From contig JAFDYJ010000053.1 of NCBI GenBank assembly GCA_018267515.1, forward strand, positions 32,606-96,605: 64,000 nt of DNA, read 5' to 3'. The notes under the pieces are model-generated. The model saw only the letters and a list, made by a program, of their open reading frames with translations. It was not told the origin of the DNA and searched no databases. Positions 18,784 through 27,808 of this stretch are shown in pieces; the first letter of the stretch is position 1, and every line of letters starts with the position of its first letter. Both the position numbers and the translations under genes were made by a program. Origin of the DNA: Bacteroidota bacterium (GTDB lineage: Bacteria; Bacteroidota; Bacteroidia; Chitinophagales; Chitinophagaceae).

Positions 18784-19635
18784 TTAATCTTTACAATACC
18801 ATCTGTCGTTGATATTGCCGTAATTGCTTTGCTTTTCGGATGAATAACAAAAATTGAAACCCTTTGATTTTATTGAATAAAATGATGCAGACAAACTATC
18901 GCCCTGATAGCTACGCTCCACATTTCTAATTGCCGGCAACACATATCCGATATTTGAAAAACGAACTGTGTCTGTATTGCTGATCTCAAAATGATCCGGG
19001 CTCACTTTTTTCCAGGTATTCAATTGCACAATGGCATTGTTAAGGTTATATCCGGTTGAATTATCAATTGTCAGTTTCAGATTTTCAAACTTGTTGGTGA
19101 CCTTATTAGAAAATTTATCGCCTGTCAGTTTCAGGCTTATTTTATCCGGCCATGAATTTCTGATCCTGAAATTTGTCCGGGTCACTTTGTCGAGGCTTTG
19201 CCCTCTCTGCATTTCTATAACCTGTATAAGTGAATCCACATTCACATCAGGCATATTGGCTGGGCGGGATGCCATACGGCTGATCACACCTGCACTTTCC
19301 CATTTGATGTGGGTAAAATTATAAATAAGCAAAGCGGCCGCTATAATAAGAATCACAAATGAAAATCGCTTCACTTTCCTTTTCCAACCGGGTGTTTCCG
19401 TTTCATCTCCATCTGCTAATGGCGCCACTTCCTTTCTTTTCAGATCGGGAGATGGTAAAAAACTGAAGCTGTACTTTTTTGCAAAATCTGTGTAGCTGAT
19501 CCATTCATTAGAATCGAATTCCCAAATCCGGGTCCGTGACGGATCACTGCAAGACCGCAGCAATGATTTCAGTTCTTCGGCAGAATGCAATTCTTGGATA
19601 ACATTCGTTCCATCATTGAACAAAAATTTTTCCAT
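18784..19635 (-). CDS. Membrane protein with GYF-like N-terminal domain
   Basis: A 283-residue protein, first gene of the operon. I chose the ATG at 19635 because the sequence from there (MEKFLFNDGTNVIQELHSAE) starts a compact domain, while the extra 36 residues from 19743 look non-coding. Residues 1-60 resemble the GYF_2/DUF4339 fold (LFNDG, then SAEELKSLL, then RIWEFDSNEWISY). One membrane helix spans about 90-107, and about 175 extracytoplasmic residues follow, ending in NDRWYCKD with paired Cys. GYF-like domains usually bind proline-rich peptides. It may connect the ATPase to the envelope enzyme. The next gene starts 14 bases later. Confidence 0.7.
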   Translation of the reverse strand: MEKFLFNDGTNVIQELHSAEELKSLLRSCSDPSRTRIWEFDSNEWISYTDFAKKYSFSFLPSPDLKRKEVAPLADGDETETPGWKRKVKRFSFVILIIAAALLIYNFTHIKWESAGVISRMASRPANMPDVNVDSLIQVIEMQRGQSLDKVTRTNFRIRNSWPDKISLKLTGDKFSNKVTNKFENLKLTIDNSTGYNLNNAIVQLNTWKKVSPDHFEISNTDTVRFSNIGYVLPAIRNVERSYQGDSLSASFYSIKSKGFNFCYSSEKQSNYGNINDRWYCKD

Positions 19636-20037
19636 GTCGGAAATACTAAGGGTGAATAATAAAATCGAAATATCAGATGTTGTGGTACGGCTTTTAGAAA
19701 CCGGGTGAAAAATTACAAATTGATTTGAATCAGCTGATACCAAACCGGAGGTTACAACAAAGATTTAAGATTTGAAGCTGTTATTCATGATACTTCTTAA
19801 GATTTCCTTCACAAAAAAAATGAAATGAGAGCAGACAAAATCTTTTCTTCCTAAAGTATTTCTATTTCAAATCAACAAGGCAAATTAAATCAATAATGAC
19901 TGCAACACTGACCATAAGAAATGATACAATGAAACATTAATGATTCTGAAGTTTTTTTGACTATTAATACAAGTTTTTAACTACCTTTATTATATCCCTA
20001 TAACTACCCTATCTATGAACCCAATAAAAAAACCAAA
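19636..20037. other. Divergent intergenic region
   Basis: About 400 bases between the minus-strand wall-synthesis operon and the plus-strand LamG gene. It is AT-rich and shows no convincing gene or tRNA. It must hold the operon promoter. A weak Bacteroidota-type promoter candidate for the LamG gene is listed separately. Confidence 0.5.
19956..19989 (+). promoter_or_regulatory. Possible Bacteroidota-type promoter for the LamG gene
   Basis: TTTG at 19956-19959 and TACCTTTA at 19982-19989 approximate the TTTG and TAnnTTTG elements of the housekeeping sigma factor in Bacteroidota. The 22-base spacer is a little long and the last base of the -7 element does not match, so this is weak. It lies about 49 bases before the ATG. 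Confidence 0.3.
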
Positions 20038-21969
20038 ATGGTAAAGATTTATTTCGCTTTCTGTTTTTCCTTCATCCTGCTTTCTACAACTTTACTCAAC
20101 GCTCAAACCAATTATGCGATAAGCATGGATGGCACCAGCAATGCCTACGTTGATCTCGGCACCATCAACCCAACCGGAAACCTTTCTACAGGCTTTACAA
20201 TTGAGTGTTGGATAAAATGGGGAGCTTTCAACAATTGGTCACGCATTTGTGATATCGGAAATGGGACAGCCAGCGATAATATTTTATTGGCTAACGATGG
20301 TACTACCAACAATTTAGTCCTTCATGTATATCAGGGCTCCGGTCAAACCAGCATTACCTGGCCTTCCAACTTAGTAACAGGGCGTTGGTATCATGTAGCG
20401 GCTACAGTTGATGGATCTGGCAATGCAAAAATTTATACAGATGGAGTGCAGGGAGCTTCAGGAACCACCGCTGCTCCTAATAATGTAAGTCGCACCAATT
20501 GTTATATAGGCAAGAGTAATTGGAGTTCTGATGCATATTTGGATGGCATGATAGATGAATTCCGGATATGGAATGTGGTAAGAACCCAGGCACAAATCAA
20601 ACAATACATGTTCAAATCAATTGACCCAACCACTTCTGGGCTGATTGCTTATTACCATTGCAATGAAAACGGCGGTACTACTCTTACTAACAGTTGCACT
20701 GGAACAGGTATTGGCAATGGAACTACACAGTCTGCTGTTACCTGGGCAACATCGCCTACACAATTTTCGGGTAATGCTATCAACTTTGACGGTGTTGATG
20801 ATGTAGTAGACATTCCTTACAACAGCTCTTTAAACATTACCAACAACATTACATTGGAAGCATGGGTATATGCAACAAAAAATACAGGTGTGCAGGATGT
20901 AATCTGTAAGTCAAGCTATAGCCAAAACACAGGATATATATTTCCCCGTACCAATGATGGTTGGGCTAATGCAGTAATATATTTATACATTGGAGGAGCC
21001 TGGAGAACTCTCTCGGCAGCTTATCCGTCTTTAAATGCATGGCATCATCTTGCCGCAACCTATGATGGAGCTACTATAAAGCTATATATTGACGGGCTAC
21101 TCGCTAATTCAATGCCACAAACAGGAATGATCGCTACTAATACAAATAACCTGGTATTGGGTAACCAACCTACTCTCCCGGAATATTTCGGTGGCGCTGC
21201 AGATGAACTTCGGGTTTGGAATGTTGCAAGAACACAAGCTGAGATACAGGCGAGCAAAGACATTGAATTGGATCCAACCACGCAAACAGGTTTAGTTAGT
21301 TATTATACCGCAGACCAGGGTATTCCTGGCGGAACCAATACAGGATTAATCACTCTCGTGGATCAATCAGGAACCAATAATGGAGTTCTTACCAATTTTG
21401 CTTTGAATGGTGCCGGTTCTAACTATACCGCTCAAAATAGCGGACTAAGCGTTCTTCCTTTACAATGGCTCAACTTTATGGCAAAGCCTCAGGGTAGTAA
21501 TGTACTATTGGAATGGAGTACTGCTATCGAACAAAACACTGAAGATTTTATTATTCAGCATAGCAGTAATGGTTCTTCCTGGACTAATATCGGGCAGACC
21601 GCAGCAGCTGGCAACAGCAACAGTGTTCGCCACTACAGCTATGTTGATAGTAAGCCAAATACTGGTGTCAATTATTATCGCATCCTGCAGGAAGATAATG
21701 ACGGGCATTTCAGTTATAGTAAAGTGATTGCTATTCATTTTGCTTCGGTGAAAGCTTCTTTTACTATACTTAATAACCCTGTTACTAATGGAATCTTGCA
21801 ATTAAATATAAACAGCGCTACTATCCTCAATATTTATAATAGCTCCGGCAGCTTAATATTAAAAAAACATCTTAATGAAGGTGCGGCAACCATCAACCTC
21901 AGTTCTTATCCCAAGGGAATATATTGGTTGCGGTCAGGTGCAAATGTTCAGAAGGTTTTGTTGCAGTAA
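20038..21969 (+). CDS. Secreted two-LamG-domain protein with T9SS sorting tail
   Basis: A 643-residue secreted protein with a signal peptide (cleavage near LLNAQ). Two laminin-G-like/concanavalin domains lie at about 25-190 and 245-400; each contains the WYHVAATVDGS or WHHLAATYDGA strand, a TDGV or IDGL turn and the ending DEFRIWNVVRTQAQI or DELRVWNVARTQAEI. A Fn3-like stretch (LLEWSTAIEQNTEDFIIQHS) comes next. The last 70 residues (NNPVTNGILQLNI, then YNSSGSLILKK, then YPKGIYWLR) form a type A sorting domain for type 9 secretion. It is probably displayed at the cell surface and binds glycans or other surfaces; a ligand is not known. Confidence 0.9.
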   Translation: MVKIYFAFCFSFILLSTTLLNAQTNYAISMDGTSNAYVDLGTINPTGNLSTGFTIECWIKWGAFNNWSRICDIGNGTASDNILLANDGTTNNLVLHVYQGSGQTSITWPSNLVTGRWYHVAATVDGSGNAKIYTDGVQGASGTTAAPNNVSRTNCYIGKSNWSSDAYLDGMIDEFRIWNVVRTQAQIKQYMFKSIDPTTSGLIAYYHCNENGGTTLTNSCTGTGIGNGTTQSAVTWATSPTQFSGNAINFDGVDDVVDIPYNSSLNITNNITLEAWVYATKNTGVQDVICKSSYSQNTGYIFPRTNDGWANAVIYLYIGGAWRTLSAAYPSLNAWHHLAATYDGATIKLYIDGLLANSMPQTGMIATNTNNLVLGNQPTLPEYFGGAADELRVWNVARTQAEIQASKDIELDPTTQTGLVSYYTADQGIPGGTNTGLITLVDQSGTNNGVLTNFALNGAGSNYTAQNSGLSVLPLQWLNFMAKPQGSNVLLEWSTAIEQNTEDFIIQHSSNGSSWTNIGQTAAAGNSNSVRHYSYVDSKPNTGVNYYRILQEDNDGHFSYSKVIAIHFASVKASFTILNNPVTNGILQLNINSATILNIYNSSGSLILKKHLNEGAATINLSSYPKGIYWLRSGANVQKVLLQ

Positions 21970-21985
21970 GTAGTAGAAAGAATTT

Positions 21986-22645
21986 TTACTTTCTCCACCA
22001 ATCATCTTCGTCATCATCATCTTCATCACCAAATCCGTAATCATAAGGGTTTCCGTATTCGTCATCATAAGCTGCATCAAGATGATAAGGGTAATATTTC
22101 ATCCAGTCATCTCCGTATTTTCTTTTGATATGCTGAACTTCAATTTCAAGTTCCCTTCTCCTTTCTTCTTCAGGAGTCAGATCTTCATCTATCATATCTT
22201 TAAAAAGCTCAGCATAAAAAGCACATTGACAATGCTCGCCTAATGCACATTTACCATGTTCAGTTCCGGGCTTGCAGGTTTCAAAGAAACCCATATGCCA
22301 GCGTTTAACTTTCACATCCTGGTTAAAATTTTCCCGAATGCAGGAGTATTGGATTCTTTCGGACACAGCAGTTTGCAAAACAAAACAACAATTATATTCA
22401 TTCAACATTTTATTCAGCGCTTCAAGCAAGAGATGAATTTGTTCGTCATTCAGCATTGTTTCAGGAGGCAACATGGACTGTTGAATTCCCGTCCAATCCT
22501 GTAAATTCCGGATGGGTGCGGTTTGATTTTCTTCTTCATCAGGTATCCAATCCCATAGCTGTAATTCTTTTTCAGCAAAAGGCCAGCTTATGTTATTAGT
22601 AGCATAAGCAATATCGTCCAGCAGTTGATTGAAGTATTTTTCCAT
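21986..22645 (-). CDS. Acidic protein with Cys cluster, function unknown
   Basis: A 219-residue cytosolic protein of no family I recognise. It has a central cysteine cluster spaced C-x8-C-x5-C-x-C (in CKPGTEHGKCALGEHCQC) plus a CC pair about 50 residues earlier, which suggests a metal site. Charged helices follow, and the C-terminus is very acidic (DEDDDDEDDWWRK). It is convergent with the LamG gene, 16 bases apart, and 68 bases separate it from the small basic gene upstream. Confidence 0.6.
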   Translation of the reverse strand: MEKYFNQLLDDIAYATNNISWPFAEKELQLWDWIPDEEENQTAPIRNLQDWTGIQQSMLPPETMLNDEQIHLLLEALNKMLNEYNCCFVLQTAVSERIQYSCIRENFNQDVKVKRWHMGFFETCKPGTEHGKCALGEHCQCAFYAELFKDMIDEDLTPEEERRRELEIEVQHIKRKYGDDWMKYYPYHLDAAYDDEYGNPYDYGFGDEDDDDEDDWWRK

Positions 22646-22713
22646 TAAGTTTTTGCTAATTGTAATTCAATGTCTTCATATCAACCCTAACCAGGACAAA
22701 GAAGACTGTATTT

Positions 22714-23016
22714 CTATTTTTCTTTCTTTTTATTTTCAGAAATCATTTTCTGAAATGCCATCATGTTATCATACCCATAAACAGGAATAACAATCCGTTT
22801 TACTTTTTTAAATGATTTACCATAGGTAAATCCTGATTTTGATAACAATTGTTTGATCAATATTTCTTCTTTTTTGAAAACTGTAAACCTGGTCTCGCAT
22901 CCTTTTTTATATTTCTTATATCCTTCTTTCAGCCTCTTTTTGTCAGGACGACGGAAACATCCGTTTCTTAAAAAAATCCGGACCAGTTCTTCCTGGGCTT
23001 TCTTTTGTTTAGTCAT
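22714..23016 (-). CDS. Small basic protein, function unknown
   Basis: A 100-residue, strongly lysine- and arginine-rich protein starting MTKQKKAQEELVRIFLRNG, then GCFRRPDKKRLKEGYKKYKKG and a C-terminal VKRIVIPVYGYDNM. The high basic charge hints at nucleic acid binding, but no fold is recognisable. It keeps an open frame of normal composition between the repeat patch and the Cys-cluster gene on the same strand. Real gene likely, function unknown. Confidence 0.55.
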   Translation of the reverse strand: MTKQKKAQEELVRIFLRNGCFRRPDKKRLKEGYKKYKKGCETRFTVFKKEEILIKQLLSKSGFTYGKSFKKVKRIVIPVYGYDNMMAFQKMISENKKKEK

Positions 23017-23323
23017 ATTCCTTGGAAGTTGTTTAAATTTTTATCTGATTTTTTTGTTATGTATTTAACCCCGAAGGGGTAGCATGATTGTAAAAAGCAA
23101 GTAAAGCCGAAACAAGAACCCCGAAAGAGGTGAAATATTAAACCTCACTATATCACCCCTTCAGGGTTTTGTGGCTTACTTTTCTATTATGTTATAATCA
23201 TTTCATTCCTTCGGAATTTTACGCATAAGTATTTTTTCGAAACAATATTTAAACAGCCTCTTAGCGATTACTCTTCGTTCCCCGCAGGTAACATACATTT
23301 AGAGATTGCCTTGGTTAAACTAT
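23017..23323. other. Intergenic region with GC-rich repeats
   Basis: About 300 bases without a gene, between the small basic protein and the restriction-modification enzyme. Its main content is the cluster of short repeats listed separately; the rest is AT-rich. Confidence 0.6.
23068..23171. repeat. Three short AACCCCGAAGGGGTGA-type repeats
   Basis: AACCCCGAAGGGGT (about 23068-23080) and AACCCCGAAAGAGGTGAAAT (23118-23136) are direct copies. ATCACCCCTTCAGGGTTTTG (23152-23171) is an inverted copy of the same unit. The unit is itself partly palindromic (CCCC and GGGG). Units of this look recur between genes in Bacteroidota genomes; their origin is uncertain. Confidence 0.6.
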
Positions 23324-26119
23324 TTATTTTTTTCCAACTTTCTTACGTCCCTTTTTTTCTTTGGTAAAGAGCCCGGCAGTATAACGGTCATACAACTCAA
23401 ATAAAAATTCTATCCGTTTTGTTTCGTTAGGGAAGGGTTGGGGACGGTAACATAAATCCACTGCTTTATCTAATTGCTGATGTGCTTTTACCAATGCCGG
23501 CGGCATGGTATTGGGGTCGTACAAATCGGCCAGGGAACTTTCCGGAAACATTGACCTTGCATCCAGCACCGCCTGCGCTGCTTTTTCCACAGCTTCTTTT
23601 TGTTTATCGCTTGGGTTTTCGGGCCAGGGGTAGTTGTTGTAAACTATGGTATTTGAATAACTGTAATCACTTTTCATTCTTCCACAGGTATATCGCATCC
23701 AAGTGTTGTGCATTAATGATGTTATAATGCCAAAATGAAATAAGGAAGCATTGGGCAGATTAAATAATTTGTCTCCACAAATTATATCTTTAGAACAATA
23801 TCCAATTGGTATATATTCTCTATTTTCAGAAGACACTTTTGGTATAGCTAAGTAGTCTGATTCTGGATGTCTTTCTTCACCAAATAGGGTTGGAAACATT
23901 GCTGCTTTAAGCGTTTGAGGCCGCTTGCTTTTTTCTCTGAATAATTTAACCTTTTGAACTCGCTCATATACTAATGGAATTTCTTTTAATTCTTGAGGAG
24001 AAATATTTTTTAACCATAAACAAAAACGAGGAATATTATTTAAAAATTCCTTTCCCATTAAAAAGGGTCTTATCCATTTTTCAGCCTTTGGCTCTTTTTC
24101 AATTAAGTCATTTTTTTCTTCAAGATTTAATAACAAATTGCCATCGTCAATTGCATCACTTCCCCTATTAATTTCTGGAACTTTACTAATTGGTTTTGTC
24201 CTTTTCAGGATAAAAACATTTTTGGCATCAACTAAATATGAGTTAATGTTTTTTGCAACTATTTCATGTGGCTCACCTTTTATATGTTCATATTCAAAAA
24301 TTCTCTTTTCATCAATTTCAAAATTGGCAAAACCAATAATCACTACATGCACGGCGGCATTTCCTTTGGCTTCGTTGCTCCAGCTAAAAGTGCGGTGTGC
24401 AAAAAAGATTTTGATTTTATAGTTGTTATATAATTCATTCCATAATATGCCTACCTGCTCACCTTGCGATATGGAATTGGTACTTACAAATGCACATTTT
24501 GTTTGTTTGCCCTGTATGTATTTTGCGGCAAGAATATACCATGCTGTTACATAGTCTAGCACTCCGGCACCATTTACCCCTGCAAACACGGCATCCATAT
24601 CTTTTTTCTGTTCTGCATTTTGCCATGCGTAACCCACAAACGGCGGGTTGCCTAAAATATAATCATAGACAGCTTCGCCTTTTTCAAATGGAATTGGGTC
24701 AATCAGGCTTTGCCAGTCAATACGCAATGCATTGCCCTGTAAAATGGTGGCAGATTTTTTTAAAGGCAGCCGCACATAATATTCACCAAAGGTTTCGGTC
24801 ACCTTCATATTCATCTGGTGGTCGGTAAGCCATAATGCGGTTTTAGCAATTTGCGCCGGAAATTCTTCATACTCTATTCCGTAAAACTGGTCCACATTGC
24901 ATTTTATCAGATAGCTGGCGTCCATCTGTGCTCCTTTCAGCACTTCTTCCCGGTAGCCCTGCAGTTTTAATAATTGTTTTATAATTTCTATTTCCAATAA
25001 ACGTATTTCACGGTAAGCAATAATTAAAAAATTGCCACAGCCACAGGCAGGATCCAAAAAACGAAGTCCACTTATTTTATCGTGCAGCCGCTGCAATGCG
25101 GCTTTGTTGTTTTTGGTTTTTTCAAATTCGGTGTGCAGCTCATCAAGAAACAACGGTTTTATAAGTTTGAGAATATTTTTTTCACTGGTGTAATGTGCGC
25201 CGAGGTTGCGGCGGGCTTTTTCGTCCATCACACTTTGAAACAGCGAACCAAAAATGGCGGGAGAAATTTTTCCCCAGTCCAGCAGGCAGCAATCGAGCAA
25301 GGTTTTTCGCATGTCGCTGTCGAAAGCAGCAACAGCTAAGCGTTCTTCAAAAAGTTTTCCGTTTACATAGGGAAATACGGCAAGGCTTTCATCAATGTTT
25401 TTTAACCTGTTTTCTTCAGCAGTGTTGAGTATGGTAAACAAGCTGTCATTATGCATGGCAAGGTCGCTGCCATCTTCTGCCGTTTTATTGTCGAGGTACT
25501 CATTAAAAATTCCTTTTTCAAAAATATTGCTGTCGTCGGCAAAGAGACAAAATACCAGGCGAACCAAATACAACTCCAACTGGTGACCGCAGTAGCCAAT
25601 GGCTTTTAGTTTATCGTGCAGCCTGCCCATGAGTTCGGCAGCTTCTATATTTACAGGGTCTTGTTCTTTATAGGTTTTCTTTTCGTAGCCGGCAATAAAA
25701 CCGAATAGCGCTACATTATCTTTTAATTGAGAAAGTGCAAATTGGTTGCTGTGGTTGTTTTCCAAATCATAAAGGCGAAAGGTTTCAAAATCGCAAACCA
25801 AAATATAGCGGGGCAGTTCTTTTTCTTTTAGTCCCGGAAAATAATCTTTGGCTTGTGCAAAAGCTTTGTCGAGGTTTTTGCCACGGCTTTTATGTTCAAT
25901 AAGGATAACGCCTTTCCACAGCAGGTCAATATATCCCTGGGTATCATCTGTTTTTCTTACAGCTTTTTCAAAACTGGCAACCCGGTAGCGGCTAATGCCA
26001 AAGATGTTGAAGAAATCGTCCCAGAAAGATTTGGCTTCGGCATCTTCATTGGCTTCTTCTTTCCATTTGTTGCTAAAGGCAGCCGCTCTTGTTTTTATTT
26101 CATTCCAGCTTAAAGGCAT
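23324..26119 (-). CDS. MmeI-like single-chain restriction-modification enzyme
   Basis: A 931-residue type IIL/IIG-like enzyme. The ATG at 26119 (MPLSWNEIK) is preferred to a TTG 21 bases upstream. The N-terminal nuclease has Asp65 then Glu75-His-Lys77 (in GYIDLLWKGVILIEHKS), the D-x9-ExK spacing of MmeI. A helical linker follows. The gamma-type N6-adenine methyltransferase has motif I at LDPACGCGNFL (Asp356) and motif IV at GNPPF (Asn491). The C-terminal third should hold the target-recognition domain and includes the conserved SDYSYSNTIVYNNYPWP. Both activities on one chain mean that no partner gene is needed. It looks intact. Target site cannot be read. Confidence 0.9.
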   Translation of the reverse strand: MPLSWNEIKTRAAAFSNKWKEEANEDAEAKSFWDDFFNIFGISRYRVASFEKAVRKTDDTQGYIDLLWKGVILIEHKSRGKNLDKAFAQAKDYFPGLKEKELPRYILVCDFETFRLYDLENNHSNQFALSQLKDNVALFGFIAGYEKKTYKEQDPVNIEAAELMGRLHDKLKAIGYCGHQLELYLVRLVFCLFADDSNIFEKGIFNEYLDNKTAEDGSDLAMHNDSLFTILNTAEENRLKNIDESLAVFPYVNGKLFEERLAVAAFDSDMRKTLLDCCLLDWGKISPAIFGSLFQSVMDEKARRNLGAHYTSEKNILKLIKPLFLDELHTEFEKTKNNKAALQRLHDKISGLRFLDPACGCGNFLIIAYREIRLLEIEIIKQLLKLQGYREEVLKGAQMDASYLIKCNVDQFYGIEYEEFPAQIAKTALWLTDHQMNMKVTETFGEYYVRLPLKKSATILQGNALRIDWQSLIDPIPFEKGEAVYDYILGNPPFVGYAWQNAEQKKDMDAVFAGVNGAGVLDYVTAWYILAAKYIQGKQTKCAFVSTNSISQGEQVGILWNELYNNYKIKIFFAHRTFSWSNEAKGNAAVHVVIIGFANFEIDEKRIFEYEHIKGEPHEIVAKNINSYLVDAKNVFILKRTKPISKVPEINRGSDAIDDGNLLLNLEEKNDLIEKEPKAEKWIRPFLMGKEFLNNIPRFCLWLKNISPQELKEIPLVYERVQKVKLFREKSKRPQTLKAAMFPTLFGEERHPESDYLAIPKVSSENREYIPIGYCSKDIICGDKLFNLPNASLFHFGIITSLMHNTWMRYTCGRMKSDYSYSNTIVYNNYPWPENPSDKQKEAVEKAAQAVLDARSMFPESSLADLYDPNTMPPALVKAHQQLDKAVDLCYRPQPFPNETKRIEFLFELYDRYTAGLFTKEKKGRKKVGKK

Positions 26120-26197
26120 AATGTAATGGTGATTGTGCAAAATAAGAAAAGACGGGGGAATTCAGGACTATCACATACTAAGAGATGAGAGAGAAAT

Positions 26198-26428
26198 CTA
26201 TTCTTCCAGGAATTTCAGGAGCTGTTCTTCTGTTTTTCCTATAGTACGAAGAGTATTTTTAATAATGAATTCAGGAATAGGATCTACATGAGTCTGCAAA
26301 ACTACAGGCCGGGTCAGGTGCTTGGCACTCCATATTTCATGTCCACCTTTAGTACGTATATGTTTTAAGCCACAATGTTGTAAGTAACGCCGGAAAGTTT
26401 TAAGAGCGATATTTCTGAGCTTCCCCAT
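26198..26428 (-). CDS. hicA: HicA toxin
   Basis: A 76-residue HicA (YcfA-type) mRNA interferase. The double-stranded RNA-binding-like fold carries the catalytic His in TKGGHEIW, after the helix FRRYLQHCGL; the C-terminal TLRTIGKTEEQLLKFL is typical. Free HicA cleaves or binds mRNA and stops growth. Its ATG shares one base with the stop of hicB (TAATG), so the two are coupled. The order is antitoxin first then toxin, the less common order. Confidence 0.9.
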   Translation of the reverse strand: MGKLRNIALKTFRRYLQHCGLKHIRTKGGHEIWSAKHLTRPVVLQTHVDPIPEFIIKNTLRTIGKTEEQLLKFLEE

Positions 26429-26814
26429 TATGCACAGACAGGAAGGTTAACACCGGTATCAAATTTTTTATAGGAGTAATTATCAAAAATGCGGCTGAAT
26501 TCGTCATTGGCTTCCAATAATTCAGACATGGGTGGTGGTATCGCCGGTTTCATTTTATTTTTTTGAATGGTCCATCCCAGTTTTTTCAGATCTAACCACA
26601 ACGTTTTTTTATGGATGGTATAATTCAGGTACTCTCTTACGGTAATTGCAAAGCTTTCTTTGGCTTCAGCTTCTGTATTTCCCGAACCACTGAGATCCAA
26701 CGCAGGACAAAAAATAATATGAGCATCATTTTCTTTAAAGGACAGTACAGACACTTTTACATTAATACTTCCTTTATCGTTGGAAAACCTGCTTTCAGCA
26801 TTCATTGACTTCAT
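26428..26814 (-). CDS. hicB: HicB-like antitoxin
   Basis: A 128-residue antitoxin. The start is placed at the ATG at 26814; 26832 is a TTG. The partly degraded RNase H-like HicB domain contains HIIFCPALDLSGSGNTEAEAKESF, and about 60 residues follow with no clear ribbon-helix-helix or HTH. It should bind and neutralise the HicA encoded directly downstream. No clear operator was seen upstream. Confidence 0.82.
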   Translation of the reverse strand: MKSMNAESRFSNDKGSINVKVSVLSFKENDAHIIFCPALDLSGSGNTEAEAKESFAITVREYLNYTIHKKTLWLDLKKLGWTIQKNKMKPAIPPPMSELLEANDEFSRIFDNYSYKKFDTGVNLPVCA

Positions 26815-27014
26815 AAAATAATTGTCTTGCAAAATACATAATAATTATACAAACCTTTATACTCATTTCCATTAAATCTTTATCTGTTCAGTTTCAATGA
26901 TATGCTCAAGCATGTATTTTGTTGAAAGAGTAGCGGATCCATCTCTTGATTATATTTCATTTCGGTTTCCGGCTCTGCGAAACATTTTGTTTCTCCGTAT
27001 TATAATTTCTCACA

Positions 27015-27044
27015 GCCTTAGTTCGTGTCGACACGAACCAAGGC
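27015..27044. repeat. 30-bp near-perfect palindrome
   Basis: GCCTTAGTTCGTGTC (27015-27029) is followed without a gap by GACACGAACCAAGGC (27030-27044). Fourteen of the 15 pairs match, around a central GTCGAC. It lies between the start of hicB and the end of the outer-membrane gene. No T-run follows, so it is not a typical terminator. Confidence 0.7.
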
Positions 27045-27097
27045 ATGGGGCCGGAATAAATCGTAGATAGCAATCTAAAATCAGATCATATTTTACT

Positions 27098-27808
27098 TTA
27101 TTTAAAAAACCAGGAAACTCCAAATGTGGTGAAAAAATCAACACCCGGGCCGGAGAGTGAACCGCCACAGGCAATATCAAACTCAAGTTGCGGTTTTAAC
27201 GTGAACACAATTCCTGCATCCATATTGTGTTCCGGAGCCGACCGTTTAATAGTTGAAAAGTACTCTATGAAAGTTGATATTTTATCCGAAGGTGCAAATC
27301 CGAGATTCATTGTCAGATTGAGCGCTTTAAATTGTTCAGATGTGCCCACATTATAATCGAGAACAAATTTATCAGTTAACTCATTTTCAAATGCCAGTTC
27401 CATCCGGAAAGGGATCCGGTTGCTGCGGAATGCCTTGCCGGCCAGTTGTTCAAAAGTCATGTATCCGACAAATGTTATTGCCGGAAGTAGGTTATGCTGC
27501 CGAATTATTCTTTGCTTTAAGCTTATCGAAAAAGGTTTCAATCCTTTTGCTTCATCTTCTTTTCCTGCATCAGAAAGTAACCGTATTTCCGTAGAATGAA
27601 ACAGGCCATAACGTAACATGAAATTGTTCAGAAAAGTATTCTTAGAAATGGTAACACCATTTTCAATTTGAAATTTATTTTTAGGAACTGTATAAACTCC
27701 ATCGCTTTGATCCGGCCTGTCTGTATTGATATTCTCAACCTGAGCAAAACTTATATGAGAGGTAAACAGTAATAGAAACGGAAAAACCTTTATGTTAAAT
27801 ATTTTCAT
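27098..27808 (-). CDS. Outer-membrane beta-barrel, MetA-pathway type
   Basis: A 236-residue protein from the ATG at 27808, which gives a signal peptide (MKIFNIKVFPFLLLFTSHISFAQ). A start at 27877 would leave an unexplained N-terminal extension. The mature part begins with NTDRPDQSDGVYTVPKNKFQIENG, a hallmark of the phenol MetA-degradation transporter family (PF13557), and continues as alternating strands typical of a beta-barrel ending in an aromatic residue (SWFFK). Family members are proposed outer-membrane channels with no proven substrate. It stands alone between HicAB and the divergent aminotransferase. Confidence 0.75.
   Translation of the reverse strand: MKIFNIKVFPFLLLFTSHISFAQVENINTDRPDQSDGVYTVPKNKFQIENGVTISKNTFLNNFMLRYGLFHSTEIRLLSDAGKEDEAKGLKPFSISLKQRIIRQHNLLPAITFVGYMTFEQLAGKAFRSNRIPFRMELAFENELTDKFVLDYNVGTSEQFKALNLTMNLGFAPSDKISTFIEYFSTIKRSAPEHNMDAGIVFTLKPQLEFDIACGGSLSGPGVDFFTTFGVSWFFK

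Noticed and set aside
19636..20037. tRNA or small RNA gene in the divergent gap
   Set aside because: No cloverleaf, T-loop sequence or other RNA signature was found by eye.
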